A DNA stretch of 64,000 nt from Talpa occidentalis (Eukaryota > Chordata > Mammalia > Eulipotyphla > Talpidae). Of this stretch, positions 11,516-23,301 are shown piece after piece (position 1 is the stretch's first letter; each line of letters starts with the position of its first letter). The notes under the pieces were generated by a model. The model saw nothing but the letters and a program-made list of their open reading frames with translations. It did not search any database and was not told the DNA's origin. The stretch lies in contig NW_023601212.1 of the NCBI RefSeq assembly GCF_014898055.3, positions 49,526,329 through 49,590,328 of the forward strand. The letters run 5' to 3'. Both the position numbers and the translations under genes were made by a program.

Positions 11516-12197
11516 GAGCTCTCATTCATCCCACACACATAAGTAGGGTTCGAAGCTTCTGTATTAAGTTACACAGTAAGCATAGGAAAGTGCTCATGGT
11601 ACATGCTGGAAGCCCAGTGGGCTGCTGTTACTCCTGGGGAGAGTCTCCCCTGTGGAGAGCTGATTCCTCATAGAAGCCCTCCGGGCTCCTTCCCGGCTGA
11701 GCAGCACCCAGGTTTCACCTCTGGTGAAACACCCGGAGAAACTCCTCCAGCCCCAGGCCTGCTCAGCTGTGTGAACAACACCCTGCAAAAGTCTAGCCTG
11801 CTGTGCTGTGGGGAAAGACTGACTCATGGATTTGGGGGGCAGCCAGAGCTCCTGCAGCTTGCTCCACAGTCACAGGCCAAAGAAGTGGGCCCAGCACAGC
11901 CCAGACCACAGCCCTCCTGTCCCGGCTTCAGACTGCGCAGTGTGGACCCCGGAGGCAATCCTGAGTAGAAGTGCACCAGCCCAGAGCTGCATCACCCCAC
12001 ACAGCCAGCAGGGGCCCCACCTTTATGGATTCCCCTCTGGAGTCAGAATGGGCCATTCATTCTCTCACCCATGTCCCTCCTCTTCTTCCCCTGGACTGGT
12101 ATCTTCCTGGAGGAAAGGGGCTCTCTGCTCCCTCTCCCTTTCCATCCAGGAGTGACTCGGCCCAGGCCTGTGAATGCCTACTGTTTTACAGGTCGGC

Positions 12198-12214
12198 GGG
12201 GGGGGGGGGGGGGG
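12198..12214 (+). repeat. Run of 17 G
   Basis: GGTCGGC is followed by an uninterrupted G homopolymer and CACTGC. Such runs are prone to length errors in sequencing. Confidence 0.85.
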
Positions 12215-12718
12215 CACTGCGTGTCCTACCTGTTCCTTTGCAAGCTGTTCAGCTCAGTCATCCCCACTATTACAGGTTTGCAAGGATAAAATCATCATTT
12301 TTAAGGACCAAATGATGCCAGTCCTGTATCCAGCGCCCTCTTACAGTTTCTTCCCTTCTTTCCAGCCACGCACTGGACTCATTGCTAATGGGCCTGAATA
12401 TCCCCTTCAGGTGCATCTTGTTCTTGCGCTTCTCCCTTAGACTCTGGGTGCTGTGCCCTGAGAGCCTCTTTCCACTCCCCTCAAATCCCCGAACACCTGC
12501 ACCATCATCATCCTCTGGCACCCAGCTCTGAGCTTCTTCCCCTGGGCCTGCCTGAACAATAAGATGCCTCAGGTCTTAATTGTCCCTGCTGGGCATTTTA
12601 TAAATCAGTTAAAACCCTTCAGACCATAACACTTAGACATCTCAATTCCTGTCTGTGGGTCTTCGCCACATATCCAGTTCCCTCTCAGGAGAGTTCCCTT
12701 TGGTCCCTGATTGTTCTT

Positions 12719-13000
12719 CTTCTTTTTTTTTTTTTTTAAAGATTTATTTATTTATGCATATATGAGCTGGGGTACAGGCCAGAGGTGTGGGGGGTGAGAG
12801 GATTCACCAGAGACAGAGTGGGGAACAGAACAGGCAGACTGACTGAAATACACTGCTGAGGAGCAGCGGGCAAGACAGGGGAGGTCTGCTGCGCCATGTG
12901 GGTTGCTCCCTGGCTGGCCGGGGAATCGAACAAGTGCTACAGAGGCTGCAGACAGCTCCACAGTGCAGCACTCAACCCACTGCGCCACCAGGGCTGCCCT
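12719..13000 (-). mobile_element. tRNA-derived SINE, copy 5
   Basis: Reverse orientation: poly(T), TTTATTTATGCATATATGAG, body, then complement of the A-box region ending CCACCAGGGCTGCCC. It lies directly before copy 6. The sequence CCCTGATT recurs at both ends, which suggests that copy 5 inserted into the target duplication of copy 6. Confidence 0.88.
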
Positions 13001-13005
13001 GATTT

Positions 13006-13271
13006 TATTTTTTTAAGATTTATTTATGCATACAAGAACTGGGGTACAGGCCAGAGATGTGAGGGGTGAGAGGATTCACCAGAGACAGAGCAGGGAACAG
13101 AATAGGCAGATGAACTGAAGTACACTGCTGAGGGGAGCAGCAGGCCAGACAGGAGAGATCTGCTGCGCCATGTGGGTTGCTCCCTGGCTGGCCGGAGATC
13201 GAACTCATGCTGCAGAGGCTGCGGACAGCTTCACAGGCTGCTTCTTAACCCCTTGCACCACCAGGGAGGCC
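13006..13271 (-). mobile_element. tRNA-derived SINE, copy 6
   Basis: Reverse orientation, ending CACCAGGGAGGCC. The pair of copies 5 and 6 is bracketed by TCCCTGATTGTTCTT (12704-12718 and 13272-13286), a 15-bp duplication. Confidence 0.88.
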
Positions 13272-13427
13272 TCCCTGATTGTTCTTGAGGCTTCTCTGAC
13301 GTGTGGAGCTAGGGGGCTGCCTGCCACACTCTGAGAGTCACTTCCCACGAAAATGGAGCCCAGCCTTCCTCAGGACAGAAACACCCAGAGGCACACCTCC
13401 AACCCCACAACTGCTCAGACGTGCAGT

Positions 13428-13433
13428 TTTATT
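13428..13433 (-). terminator. COLGALT2: COLGALT2 candidate distal poly(A) signal
   Basis: AATAAA on the - strand lies in TTTTAATAAAACTG. It is followed 15-45 nt later by a strong G/T-rich stretch (GTTGTGGGGTTGGAGG and onward), the classic downstream element. It would give a 3'UTR of about 4.4 kb. Confidence 0.45.
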
Positions 13434-14188
13434 AAAATGCCCAGTGCAGAGGAGGTCAAGCTGAAGAAACTGTAGGGAGGGGCACCCAAATAAACTCAGT
13501 AAATTAAAAATAAAGGAAACCAACACTCAGACGCCATTCTTCATTCTTTCCACCCTTTTGAGGACAGATGGGAGGATGGCTTGGGGCTGGAAGTAGCCCC
13601 ACTAATGTCTCAGGATGGACTCAAACAAGGATCCTCTTAAGTATTAATATATTTACTGGTGGAAGCACAGAAATGGGTCATTTTAGGTAAATTCACTGAA
13701 TAGAAAGCAAGCCACTCTCCTACCCAACAACAAATTCTAAGGAGTCATTCTACCATCTGGTTTGGAATCCTATCCAGCATCTAAAGATTCTGTCAATGAA
13801 TTCTTCTGGATTTCACCTAAACTCATCCCAGTGCAATTAGAGCCAGTTCCTCTTATTCTGTGCTTGTGATAAGAACACCATTTTCTGTGCAATCTGTTGC
13901 AACACAAGGTAATACCATTATTTCTCTTCTCTAAGAAGCCGCATAACTGTTGTCTTGACTACCAAGGGCCAGACCCCCTCTCTGCCTGCCAGGAGGGTCT
14001 CACAGGAGACCCTCACAGCTATTCCTCTCTCCTCCTGGTCCTCCTTCTTCCACCACATTTAACAAGAATGTCTCTGGGGGAGGCAGAAATAATCTCTTTG
14101 AAATAATCAACATCACCACAAAACATCAAATATGGGCCCAGTGATGATTTTTCCAAGGCCTCCTGCCCTTCATTTTCTGAATTTGTCT

Positions 14189-14327
14189 CCCACAACTTGC
14201 TATTTTCTTATCAAATGGCCTCATTTTAATTCTCTTTTTGACATCAGTTAATCCTCAGTGAATTAATTTCTTGTCAGTCATGGGGATCACTCTCATGGAT
14301 CATTCTCTTCCCCGTCTGCTTACTGGG
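14189..14327. repeat. Direct duplication in COLGALT2 3' region, copy 1
   Basis: CCCACAACTTGCTATTTTCT through CTCTTCCCCGTCTGCTTACTG recurs at 16308-16449 with small changes (an inserted CAG, several substitutions). Confidence 0.8.
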
Positions 14328-15806
14328 AGAGATGGTCTCAACTCACGTTGGAAAGCTGCCTCTTGATTTCAGTCACTCATTAGAGGGATTAGTATCAAGC
14401 CTGTAGTTCAACAGGAACTTTTCTTATTTTAGATGCCAATGTTTTAATGGGATCTCTGCACAATGTCTCAGGAGAAGATCTGAATTCCGAAACCCCCAGA
14501 AACAATGGCCTCTGCCATTAGGACAAGAGAATCCCTCCCCTTGCCACCTTTCCTGATGGTGTTTCCTGTCTGCAGTCCCAACACACAGTTGACTCTTCAG
14601 TCCTACTGGGTTCTCATCACCCCAACAGGCCCTCTCACAGCCCCACACCTCAGAGAAAGTGTTCCCACCCCTGGCTGAATCCTCGTCCCTCCTGGGAGTT
14701 CCCTCCCACCCAGGCTCCGAAAACCAACATGTCACCTTCCCAGGAAGCCAACCCAACAGTCCGCCTGAGCAGACCCAGGTCCTCTGTGGGCCTGCTGCCT
14801 ACTTCATCCATCTCTGAGGTATGTCTTGCCACACCCACAGCAGCAGGACTTTTTCATCCTTGAAGCCCTCAGTACCTGCAACAGGGCAGAGCTGACAGCG
14901 TGGCTTTTGAGATTTGGGAGAAACTTGAGCTGAAATTCAAAGGGTCAATGGGACCAGTGGAGTCTCTCTCTCTCCCACCACCCCAGGCATCTCAGTATCT
15001 TCCACTGAATGGATAGACTGACACACACTATATATATGTAAGCTGGACCCTTCCTCACCTCCTCCCACTGGGGACTTCTATATTTCTGTAGCTTAGAGTC
15101 CTCTTCAGCTCCCCCACCTCCACCCTATAGTCTAAAGTAACCAGGATCTTAAGCAGCGGTGGTGATCTCTGGTCACTGATACCCTTGTCCAGTATGTACC
15201 TGGAAACCTCAGCAGTGTTGAAAGAAAGAGTGAACAACCACAGAGTTGAGCTTCTTCATCTTCTTTTTTTTTTAATTTTCACACAAAGCTGTAGAAGGCA
15301 AGTAAGTAGTTTACCACTTCCCCACCCTGAAGGACACAGCATGACAGAGGCAGTAGGGTGCTGGGATGCCGGCACTTTCTAGTCTTCTGACTTCCTGCAG
15401 TGGGTCCCGGAGGACCCAAATAGAGTCCTGTGCAGTGTGTCCTCTGCAAAGCGTAGGTGCTGCTTCCCCACTTAGAACCAGCACTGCCAAAGTTGGTGTC
15501 ATCTGTCCAGAGATCCCACCTGGGACCTCAAGATCCATATAGGACCCAGATGGGGAATCCTGATGGGGTTCAACTTCCAGAGGCAGACAGCCTGGCTGGA
15601 AGCAGTCTCTGATACTGCGCAGGTCAAATGTCTTAAGACTAGACAGAAGGCAGGAAGAATAATGAGGTCAAGGACCCCCAGGATTGCTGAAAGGTGGCTT
15701 TTAAGGAAAGGCAGGCCTGCAATTCACAAAGTTCACAACCCAAGAGCATTGTGTGGCGTTCCAGACCAGCAGGGAGAAGCCAAGGCCGGGCTGACATAGC
15801 CAGAAC

Positions 15807-15812
15807 TTTATT
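15807..15812 (-). terminator. COLGALT2: COLGALT2 candidate proximal poly(A) signal
   Basis: AATAAA on the - strand (TTTATT here) lies about 2.0 kb after the stop codon. Downstream in the gene's direction is a moderately G/T-rich stretch (CTGCTGGTCTGG). Confidence 0.45.
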
Positions 15813-16307
15813 CACAGTAGAACAGTCCTCATCGAAAATTCTAGAATCTAAGACCAACATCTTTTAAGAATGAGACTTCATAAACCCATCAGACCAGCTG
15901 ACAGGGGAAAAGGAAAAAAATGTTCTCTACTAAATAAACCCACACAGAAATCAACTCAGTCTTCCTCCACCCCAGTACCCCCACCACCTCCCACCCCTGA
16001 AAAATATCATGAAAGCCACACACACTTGCACACACTCAAATATGCAAACAAAATACAAGTTCCCAAGGAAACCTTAGGAATCACTGAAGGGTTTTTTTTA
16101 CTAGCTCCTCATGCAGATGTTAATTCGGTTTTTCTAGAAAGAGTCAAACTCTGACAGCTATGTCTATGCAATAAAAATCAGAGCAGGCCAAGATCCCTTT
16201 TCTCAGGCTCCTGGCTTGTCAGTCGATGGGGAAGAACATCAATGCTAAGACAAGGAATGGGGAGGCTGAGGTACAGTGGAGACCAAGTGCCTCCTCTTGC
16301 AGCCAGG

Positions 16308-16449
16308 CCCACAATTTGCTATTTTCTTATCAAATGACCAGCCTCATTTTAATTCTCCCTTTGACATCAGTTAACTCCTCAGTGAATTAATTTCTTGTCA
16401 GTCATAGGGATCACCCTCTTGGATCATTCTCTTCCCCTTCTGCTTATTG
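16308..16449. repeat. Direct duplication in COLGALT2 3' region, copy 2
   Basis: Second copy of 14189-14327 in the same orientation, 2.1 kb away. If the distal poly(A) site is used both copies lie in the 3'UTR. Confidence 0.8.
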
Positions 16450-16984
16450 AGGGAGCACTCAGTTAGGTGCCCACAGCCACCTGCCCCTGGGTCCAGCTCC
16501 AAAGCCTTATCAGGTTGTTGTTGGGCCTGTGGAGCCGACACCAAGGACACAGAGGGATTGTGTGGACCAGACACTCGGGGAGGATATTTCTGGAGGCAAT
16601 TTTACCACACGCAGGTGTGAGAACACAAACCAGATTGCTTCCTGGTTGTTGGTCTGAATCAGCCATCGGCCATTGCTGTTGACAAGGACGTGCATCTAAA
16701 ATGGAGTGTCATTGTTTCCAGGTGGTGTTAGAATCTCCCACTTAGCAGGTCTCCCACAAACATTAGTCTGGGAAACACCAGAGAACCTGAGCATTGAGCT
16801 GACATGTCTACACTGACCGCTCTCCAGGGCACATGTGTTTCTCTGCCTTATCTGTTTTCCCCACATTTTGTGAAATAAATAAATCAGAATAGAATGGAAG
16901 GCCCAGGCAAGGACAGCTGTGGGCCTGAAAGTGTGTTCTGCCTCTCAACAATGACTCATAAGACTCACACCTGTAGCTGGAGCT

Positions 16985-17018
16985 GGGGTTGGAGTGGGGG
17001 TGGGGGTTCGGGTGGGGG
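16985..17018 (+). other. G-quadruplex-capable tract
   Basis: Five G runs (GGGG, GGGGG, GGGGG, GGG, GGGGG) with loops of 7, 1, 3 and 1 nt on the + strand. The COLGALT2 transcript would carry the C-rich strand. Confidence 0.6.
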
Positions 17019-17837
17019 ATCAGACGCTTGCTGGCAGCACAGGGATCTAAGACAGTGTTCACACATCAGCTCATCCCCTAATATATTAACTTATCTTTAT
17101 AAATAGAGCATCCTAACTCAAGAGGCCACAGTGAAAATGGCCAGAGTATCAGTTTTGTCCTCAAATATCTACACAAACCCTCAAGGATCTACTTACTACA
17201 CCCACACGGCAATCTGGACATCTCCTTACGAGAGCTGGAACTGCCACGATAGTCAAGGCCAAGCCTCAGACAGACCCAAACACCCATCCCTGTAGGCTAA
17301 CAAGAACCAAGATTAAAAAAACCCTCTCTGCAATAAGGCTCAAGGCAGAATTCCTTTAAATAAAAAGCCCAATTAATTTGATTTTCAACAGTTTGATTTA
17401 CCTCCCTCCCCAACTTGTCACGTACACAAGTTTCAAGGGCACATCTCGGACAGATGATGGACCCAACAGACTAACATTTGGGGTCCAGTTGGCCGGTTGG
17501 CTGGCCTACAATTTACTGATGTAGCAGCATGGGGAGCCCCTCTCCTTGGGCGAGTTTCTGAGCCATAATGTTGACCCATAACATGGGCAGCATATCCAAC
17601 TGTTCTCTGCCCAACTAGGTGTCTGGATTGAAGTGTATCTAATGGTTGCTACTAAGCCCATCTTCTAATAATCCTAGGAAATTTGAGTTTCTTTTCCCTG
17701 TTCTCCTCCCCAGTCAAAACATATTTATCTTGATCAGTCACACTAGACAGCCCTGGCGAGATGACTGTGGCCAGTAAGAGAAACCGGACACACATGGACA
17801 GCCGTGAGAGAAGCCAGAGCTCTGAGCACCGCAGCTT

Positions 17838-18114
17838 TCAGAGCTCGTCCCGCGACGGCGCCGTGTCCAGGGAGGTGGGTGAAGGCAGGGCCTCTGTGTT
17901 TTTGGCATTGCTGCGGATGTGGCCTTGTTTCCGAGACTTCCATGAATGTGTCCTGTCCCAGTCGGTGGCCACTGTCTCATTGTCCCAGATGGTGGAGGTC
18001 TCCGTGTCACTCAGGTACCCCGGCTGGCCGGTGTAGTGTGTGGGGTAGATGAGCAAGGGCTCTGCGGAGAAGGCCTTCAGGTCTCTGGATTCGTAATACT
18101 CCTTGTACTCAGCT
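17838..18114 (-). CDS. COLGALT2: COLGALT2 exon 12 (C-terminus, RDEL signal)
   Basis: The acceptor reads TTTCAG in the gene's direction (AG at 18116-18115). One base completes a Val codon started in exon 11, then AEYKEYYESRDLKAFSAEP leads into LLIYPTHYTGQPGYLSD. The exon ends SRDEL and TGA (complement of 17838-17840). RDEL is a KDEL-type retrieval signal that keeps this soluble enzyme in the ER. DNETVA supplies an N-glycosylation sequon. The 91 residues match the length of the human segment. The stretch before the tail (SRKQGHIRSNAKNTEAL) is basic and probably flexible. Confidence 0.95.
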
Positions 18115-19891
18115 CTGAAACAAGAGGAGCACAGCTATGAAGGGTGGGTGCTTACAGAACAGGGAGCTGCTTGTTGTAAACTGTCAGGGATTCATTCGAT
18201 TATGATTATTTTTAATTTTTTTAAATTGAAGTACCATGATTTACATGTTGGTATTTTGGAGGTAGAGGATTTCCCCCTTTGGGTGTAGTCACTATAGGGC
18301 ATCCAAGACCAAAACACCCCAAGTCCCACCCTGTGGTCCACTGTGCTCTCTCCCCACCCTGTTGTCACCCCTCCCCTCCACTCCTGGATGCCTCAGTTCT
18401 AAGTTCAGCTTTCAAGTCTGTCTTTGACCCTTTGTTTGGTTTCTCTACAGTCCACATATATGTGACACCATCTGGTATTTTTCTCCCTCTGGCTTATTTT
18501 GCTTAGCGTTCATTGATTATTTTATAATGATGAGCTGTGTCCTTTTTGGACAACATTAGTTTACAAACCCAATAAATCTTCCTTTAAAAGCTTGAAGATG
18601 ATCTAAACCAATACACAACAATAGTTCTGTTGCATTTAGCTATATTAGTTTAAAAGGTGAATTTGGGTGTTACTCTTAAAGCTAAAAATTAAGCTTGGTT
18701 GGACTCCAGTGATGAGAAACTGTGATCACTTTATAGGTAACGCCTCATTCTTGGATCCATAAATCACACTGCTGAGACCTGGGCAGCAGTGTGTGTGTGT
18801 GAGAGAGGGAGGGTGGCGGGTGAGTGGAACAGCGTAGGCGTAGAGGTCATCTTGGCTTTGCATTTCAGTTTCTGTATGTGTAGACTAGAGGGATGACCTG
18901 GCCTCCCTCCCAGGGCTCCTGTGCAGATGGTGTGAGCTGACCATCTACTGGCTCCTCGTCAGTGGGTGCACCCAACGTGCTATGGTCATTTCTGGAAGGG
19001 ATTGATGATGATAGACCTCCATGTTTCTGCCAGGACAACCGACAGAGTCAGTTTTTGACATGGTACATAAAAGAGGGCAAGGAGCTCCATTTTTACTGAA
19101 GACAGGAGACGACATGCGCAAGGTGCAAGGCAGACACTCAACCACTCCAACGAGACCATCTAGTGAGGAGATGACCCTCAGTGACTAAAAGAAGGAGCCC
19201 TGGTTAGAGCCTGGTCTAAATTTTGGAGTTGTCGATCAATCGGTTCTTATGCATGGAGGTTGGACTAAGCTTGAAGGACACAGATGTAAGACTGTCCCTG
19301 CTGAGGGCCTGCAGGTTATTGAAGAGACTGACAGGTAACCACACTGTTTGATAAGCAGTAGGTCTGAGCTATTGGGCAACGGGCACCTTGAACATTCCAC
19401 TGCCTCCCGAGGAGAGGGGGCATGAATACCCTGTGCAGCGCCCCCCATCCCTGACTCAGCCTCTGACACACCTCTGTGACTGCAGGTACCATGGAATATC
19501 ACAAGTGTCCATGAGTCTGGGTTCCCGACCAGACTAGGAACCATTCCCTGGCCAGTGATACCCACCATGGATGGAGAAGTAACTGAAAACATTGGGGTGC
19601 TAAGGAATATGACCTTCACCTTGAAATGTCTTAGCTCATGAAAGAAAGAAGGACAAGGACAAGAAGAGGACGAACAGATTATACCCAGTTACAGCTACAT
19701 ACTGGTTAGTAGGCAGGACTCATTTCCCTTGAGTAAAAGGGGAAAATCACTTGGGGCAGCCTTTTTCGGCCATGATTATGGAAAGATCATTTAGAAAAGC
19801 AGGGCGCCTTTAGAAAACATCAAGGGCTGGGTGGCATAATTCATGAACAGGCTGTGCCCACGGAGAAGGCGGGAGGTTCCAAGTGACTCAC
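18115..19891 (-). other. COLGALT2 intron 11
   Basis: It contains an antisense old L1 3'UTR fragment (about 18190-18530) and a possible MIR fragment (about 18840-18950). The rest is unremarkable single-copy-looking sequence. Confidence 0.65.
18190..18530 (-). mobile_element. Old L1 3'UTR fragment, antisense
   Basis: Pyrimidine-rich stretch followed by TGACACCATCTGGTATTTTT and CTGGCTTATTTTGCTTAGCG, typical of antisense old L1 3' ends. Confidence 0.5.
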
Positions 19892-20098
19892 ACAGGATGC
19901 TTGTTGTACATGATTGGCAGAAATTCATCCACTGGCAGCATCTTCCCAAAAGGATCAGCTCCAACCAGCTTCTGTGCTCCCTCCAGAGAGAGAACGTAGC
20001 CCAGTGTCCAGTAGGAATAGTCAGCTTCCACCAGGTTCAGCACGTCGGGCACAGCTTTCTCTGGTTCATTTACTTGCATCCTCTTCCTACCAATGTAA
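19892..20098 (-). CDS. COLGALT2: COLGALT2 exon 11
   Basis: Acceptor TTTTAG (AG at 20100-20099) and donor GTGAGT (from 19891 downward). The exon carries 68 full codons, [17 protein letters not shown] through [20 protein letters not shown] to [16 protein letters not shown], with phase 1 at the start and phase 2 at the end. This is the second glycosyltransferase-like domain. The YWTLGYV and LPVDEFL segments are the best conserved in the GT25 family. The join to exon 12 restores Val. Confidence 0.95.
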
Positions 20099-23000
20099 CT
20101 AAAAGCAAATGGGCAGAGAAAAGGTCAATTTGAATATAAAATATCAATAAGCTTGAGCATCGCTTTGGTTTATACAGACATGTTAGAAAGCCTTGACCAT
20201 GTCTCTTATTAAATGTATCAACCGCCAAGTGCATCACATCGCCCCTCCCCCACCATGTTCCTCATCTTTGAGGCCACTGGCCTGGGTGCCTGTATCTACC
20301 TCCCCACCATTCCTGCCTTGCAGCCTGTGTGCAAGCTGGAAAGTTAAGTTGGAGAGGGTCTGAAGAGCTATCAGTGAGCTGAGATCATCCTTTCTCAAAG
20401 ATGGTAGGGAAGGAAGTTCCAGCTGTGTTTACAGATGTCAAAAGAGGACAAAAATATCCAGGTGTGAAATTCTGAGTTTGTTGCTTGCAAGTCTCCAGAG
20501 CTTTAGCCTTCGATGCTTTCTGTACTGGTTGGCAAATGCTGGTGGGACGCACAGGACAGAAGAGGCTGTGGGAAAGCAAGTTTGCAGTAGGCGACTTGGG
20601 AGCCCAAGAGCATCCTCCAGGACTTCTTCCCTGCTCTCTCCCCTCCCTCTGCCCACTTCCTCTTGGGTGCTCGGCTGGGACAAAGGACCCGGCCTGTCCT
20701 GTCCTCTTTGGACAACATCTGCAACACAGACATTCCAGGGCCATCCCCAAATTCCCCTAAACTGCAATCGAGTCAACCTGGGATACATTAATTTCATCTG
20801 GAAACTTTTTGTTTCCACCAGCCTGGAGAAGGTGAGGGGGTGCCTGCTTCCAGCGCATCAGGGAAAGCTGACTTCCTCTCTTTTGCCCTAAAAAGATGAC
20901 CTTTTTCAACATTCAAGGCTTCCCTTTGCCAAAGCACTGCAGGTTTGTAGAACAAGTCAATGTCTGCCTTCAGCTGGGCTGAGCCCATTACACACATCCT
21001 CTCAGGCGCGGTCTCTGCAGGCTAAAGAGCGACTTTCTCTCCTGGACTATCAAGCGAAAGAGAAATTCTTCCAGAACACTTGAAAGTGGCTAGAGCTGCC
21101 TAGGAACTGACTTCGTACTCACTTTATGAATTTACACTTAAATTTTAAAATTGAAAATGTGGAAAATATTCTTCTGTTAAATAAGAAATTGCTTTGCTAG
21201 TACTACTGTTTACTCCAGCAGTGGAAAATTTAACACACCTGCACTGAGGTGTGTTATAAGTGTAAAATAGATAGTGGATTTTGAAATAGGTGCAAAAAAA
21301 AAAAAAAAGAAGGTAAACTATCTCATTGTTAGTTTTAAAGTACTGATCATATGTTAAAATAATAAGATTTGGATGTGTTGGGTTAAACACATGCATTGTT
21401 AGAGTTAATTTCACCTAAGTAATCTTTCCCTTTTTACTGTGATTACTAGAAAATTTTAGTAACTTGCATTGTATTTCTGTATTCTACAAGATGCCAAGGA
21501 CTTGTTCTTCCTTTCCCGTTTACTATTTCTTTTCTGGAGAAATTTAATATAGCAACCACAGGCAGCTTACCAGCTTTCTGTTTTGGGTTTAAATAGCATT
21601 TGTTCCTTTTTCATTTTGGAAAGTGAGGGATGAAGAACTTGAAGACACGGTAATGCTTTAAGATCATACATAGTCAGCCACCCCTTGAAGTCTCGGCCAA
21701 TCACCGACTGACTAGATGACCATGGTCCTGGGAGGCTTACACAATACAGCCTGGGTGTGTAACAGGCAACACATTTTAGTTTCTGTAATTACACACGATC
21801 ACATTTTCATAGCAATGAATCTGCCCAATGATGCCTTTCTAAATGACAGGACATATCCCTGTCGTTAAGTGACTCATGACTAAAATGGATTCCAATGGAT
21901 ATTTTGACTTGATCCATCTGTAAAATTTAGGAAACATTTTTTTTATCTTTATCAGGACAGTCATTCCTTCTGGGATCTGTTGGTACTTTCTGCTGAGAAA
22001 TACACCCATCAAATCACAAGTCAGTAGGAATGTGTGCCAACTCCAAGCCTCAGGCTCCTGAGTCAAGTCCCCTGTGATTGGGAAGCAGCAATATAAGTCA
22101 CATTGGCACATGCCAGGTGCCCCTAAGAACCTCCAGGCTCCAGACCTATGCGAGGTCTTAACCACAGGTGCAGAGCCACAGAGTCATCGAGACTGAGGTG
22201 TAGGGTCTCCCAGAGGGCAGGGAAGACGAGAAGCTCATGTTTGCTGGCAAGGAACCGAACCACAGTACTGCTTCTGCTGGGAGCTCTTTTCATTACTAAT
22301 CTCTACATCTGAGCCCAAGGGCTAGCTGAGCCATGACTGCATTGCTTTTGAGCTCAGAGTGGTACATTTTCGAGATAGGAATTATTCTAGCCAGGCCCCT
22401 AGGTATGCGTCCCTCCGGGATGGAGAAGCAGGGACTGTCTGTCTGCTGCTACTGCTCGGAAGGAACAGGCTCTAATCTGATGGATTGTCCTGACACATGG
22501 CTGGGGAGCAAACATAAGGTCTGAGTACTTCCTGCCTCCTTGGAGGGAAGTACAAAGTGTTATTTTGGTTAGGGAGGTGGGAAAAAGAGACAAACGGAGA
22601 GAGACAGAGAGCTCAGTCCCCAGAGGCAGCAGACAAGGAGCAGGAACTAAATGTTAGTTCAGAGCCAGCACTCCCTTGGGGAGCCTGGATTTCCTGTGAC
22701 AGCCTCTGACTCCCCACCAAACCCGCTCTCATTATTTTCCCTGTTTGGGCAACTTTGCTCCCCAGCACAGGACCTGAGTTCCCAACCCCTCATATCGTCA
22801 GAGGCTGCAGAAGGGCCCTGCCCTCCTTGGAGCTGAGACTCCGTGTGACTTGGACTCGGGGTTCCTCTTCACTCCCCTCCATGCACCGCATGTCTTCATG
22901 GGTAGGATTTCTGCTGCAGTTCCCAGGTGAGTGCTTAGTGTCACCCCTTTGCTCTGTCTGCAGGCCCCTGATCTGCAGGTAGACTCCAGGTCTCACCCTG

Positions 23001-23173
23001 AAGAGGACATAGGTATAAAAAGCAGAGGCCATCCTCCATACACTTCTTGTTTCTGGGAACATTTCTGGAGAAAAAAGCAGGTCAGTGGAAGCTTGAGGGC
23101 TATCTCCTACCGCTGCCCCTTGGAAAGGACCCGTGCCTTCCAGCACTCCCCAAGAAGTCTGTCTGTCACTCAC
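20099..23173 (-). other. COLGALT2 intron 10
   Basis: Mostly sequence without recognisable repeats or exons. A poly(A) run lies near 21293-21308 in an A/T-rich stretch. No SINE of the main family is present. Confidence 0.6.
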
Positions 23174-23301
23174 ATCAGCTCCCAATCCAGCTGAGCCCGG
23201 TCAATGTCATCCATCAGCCTCATCAGTTTCCTCTTAAACTGATGCTCAAAACGCACATCGTCCTCAATGACCAGAGTCTTTTCCAGCTCTCGGTCAATCA
23301 C
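23174..23301 (-). CDS. COLGALT2: COLGALT2 exon 10 (EDD motif)
   Basis: Acceptor TTACAG and donor GTGAGTGAC. The 42 codons plus two bases read [20 protein letters not shown], then [20 protein letters not shown] and EL. The acidic IEDDVRF motif is the candidate divalent-metal and UDP-sugar site of the C-terminal domain. Phase 0 at the start agrees with exon 9 ending in Lys-Glu, and the trailing AT joins T of exon 11 to give Ile. Confidence 0.95.

Larger units (their letters stand above)
8551..13427. other. Convergent intergenic region between RGL1 and COLGALT2
   Basis: No coding region is supported. It contains MIR-like pieces (about 10220-10430, 10540-10650 and 11268-11400), an L1 3' end with A-rich tail (about 11395-11515), a GC-rich non-repetitive stretch (about 11620-12240) ending in a run of 17 G, and two tandem - strand SINEs (12719-13271). 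Poly(A) runs lie near 10820-10837 and 10931-10945. Confidence 0.65.
13428..17837 (-). other. COLGALT2: COLGALT2 3'UTR and 3' flank (extent uncertain)
   Basis: Non-coding sequence follows the COLGALT2 stop. Two - strand AATAAA signals mark possible ends at about 15790 and 13410. It holds a G-rich tract (16985-17018) and a 140-bp direct duplication (14189-14327 and 16308-16449), but no SINE. The lack of young repeats over 4.4 kb supports an exon or conserved flank. Which poly(A) site is main cannot be told from sequence. Confidence 0.5.

Noticed and set aside
11603..12440. Cluster of open frames in the GC-rich intergenic stretch
   Set aside because: Several overlapping frames of 70-120 codons in Pro/Ser-rich composition arise from high GC. 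No frame dominates and no known protein is recognised.
20385..20891. Open frames on both strands inside COLGALT2 intron 10
   Set aside because: Both strands are open over the same bases, with no similarity to collagen galactosyltransferase and no splice sites in the right phase. Chance frames.
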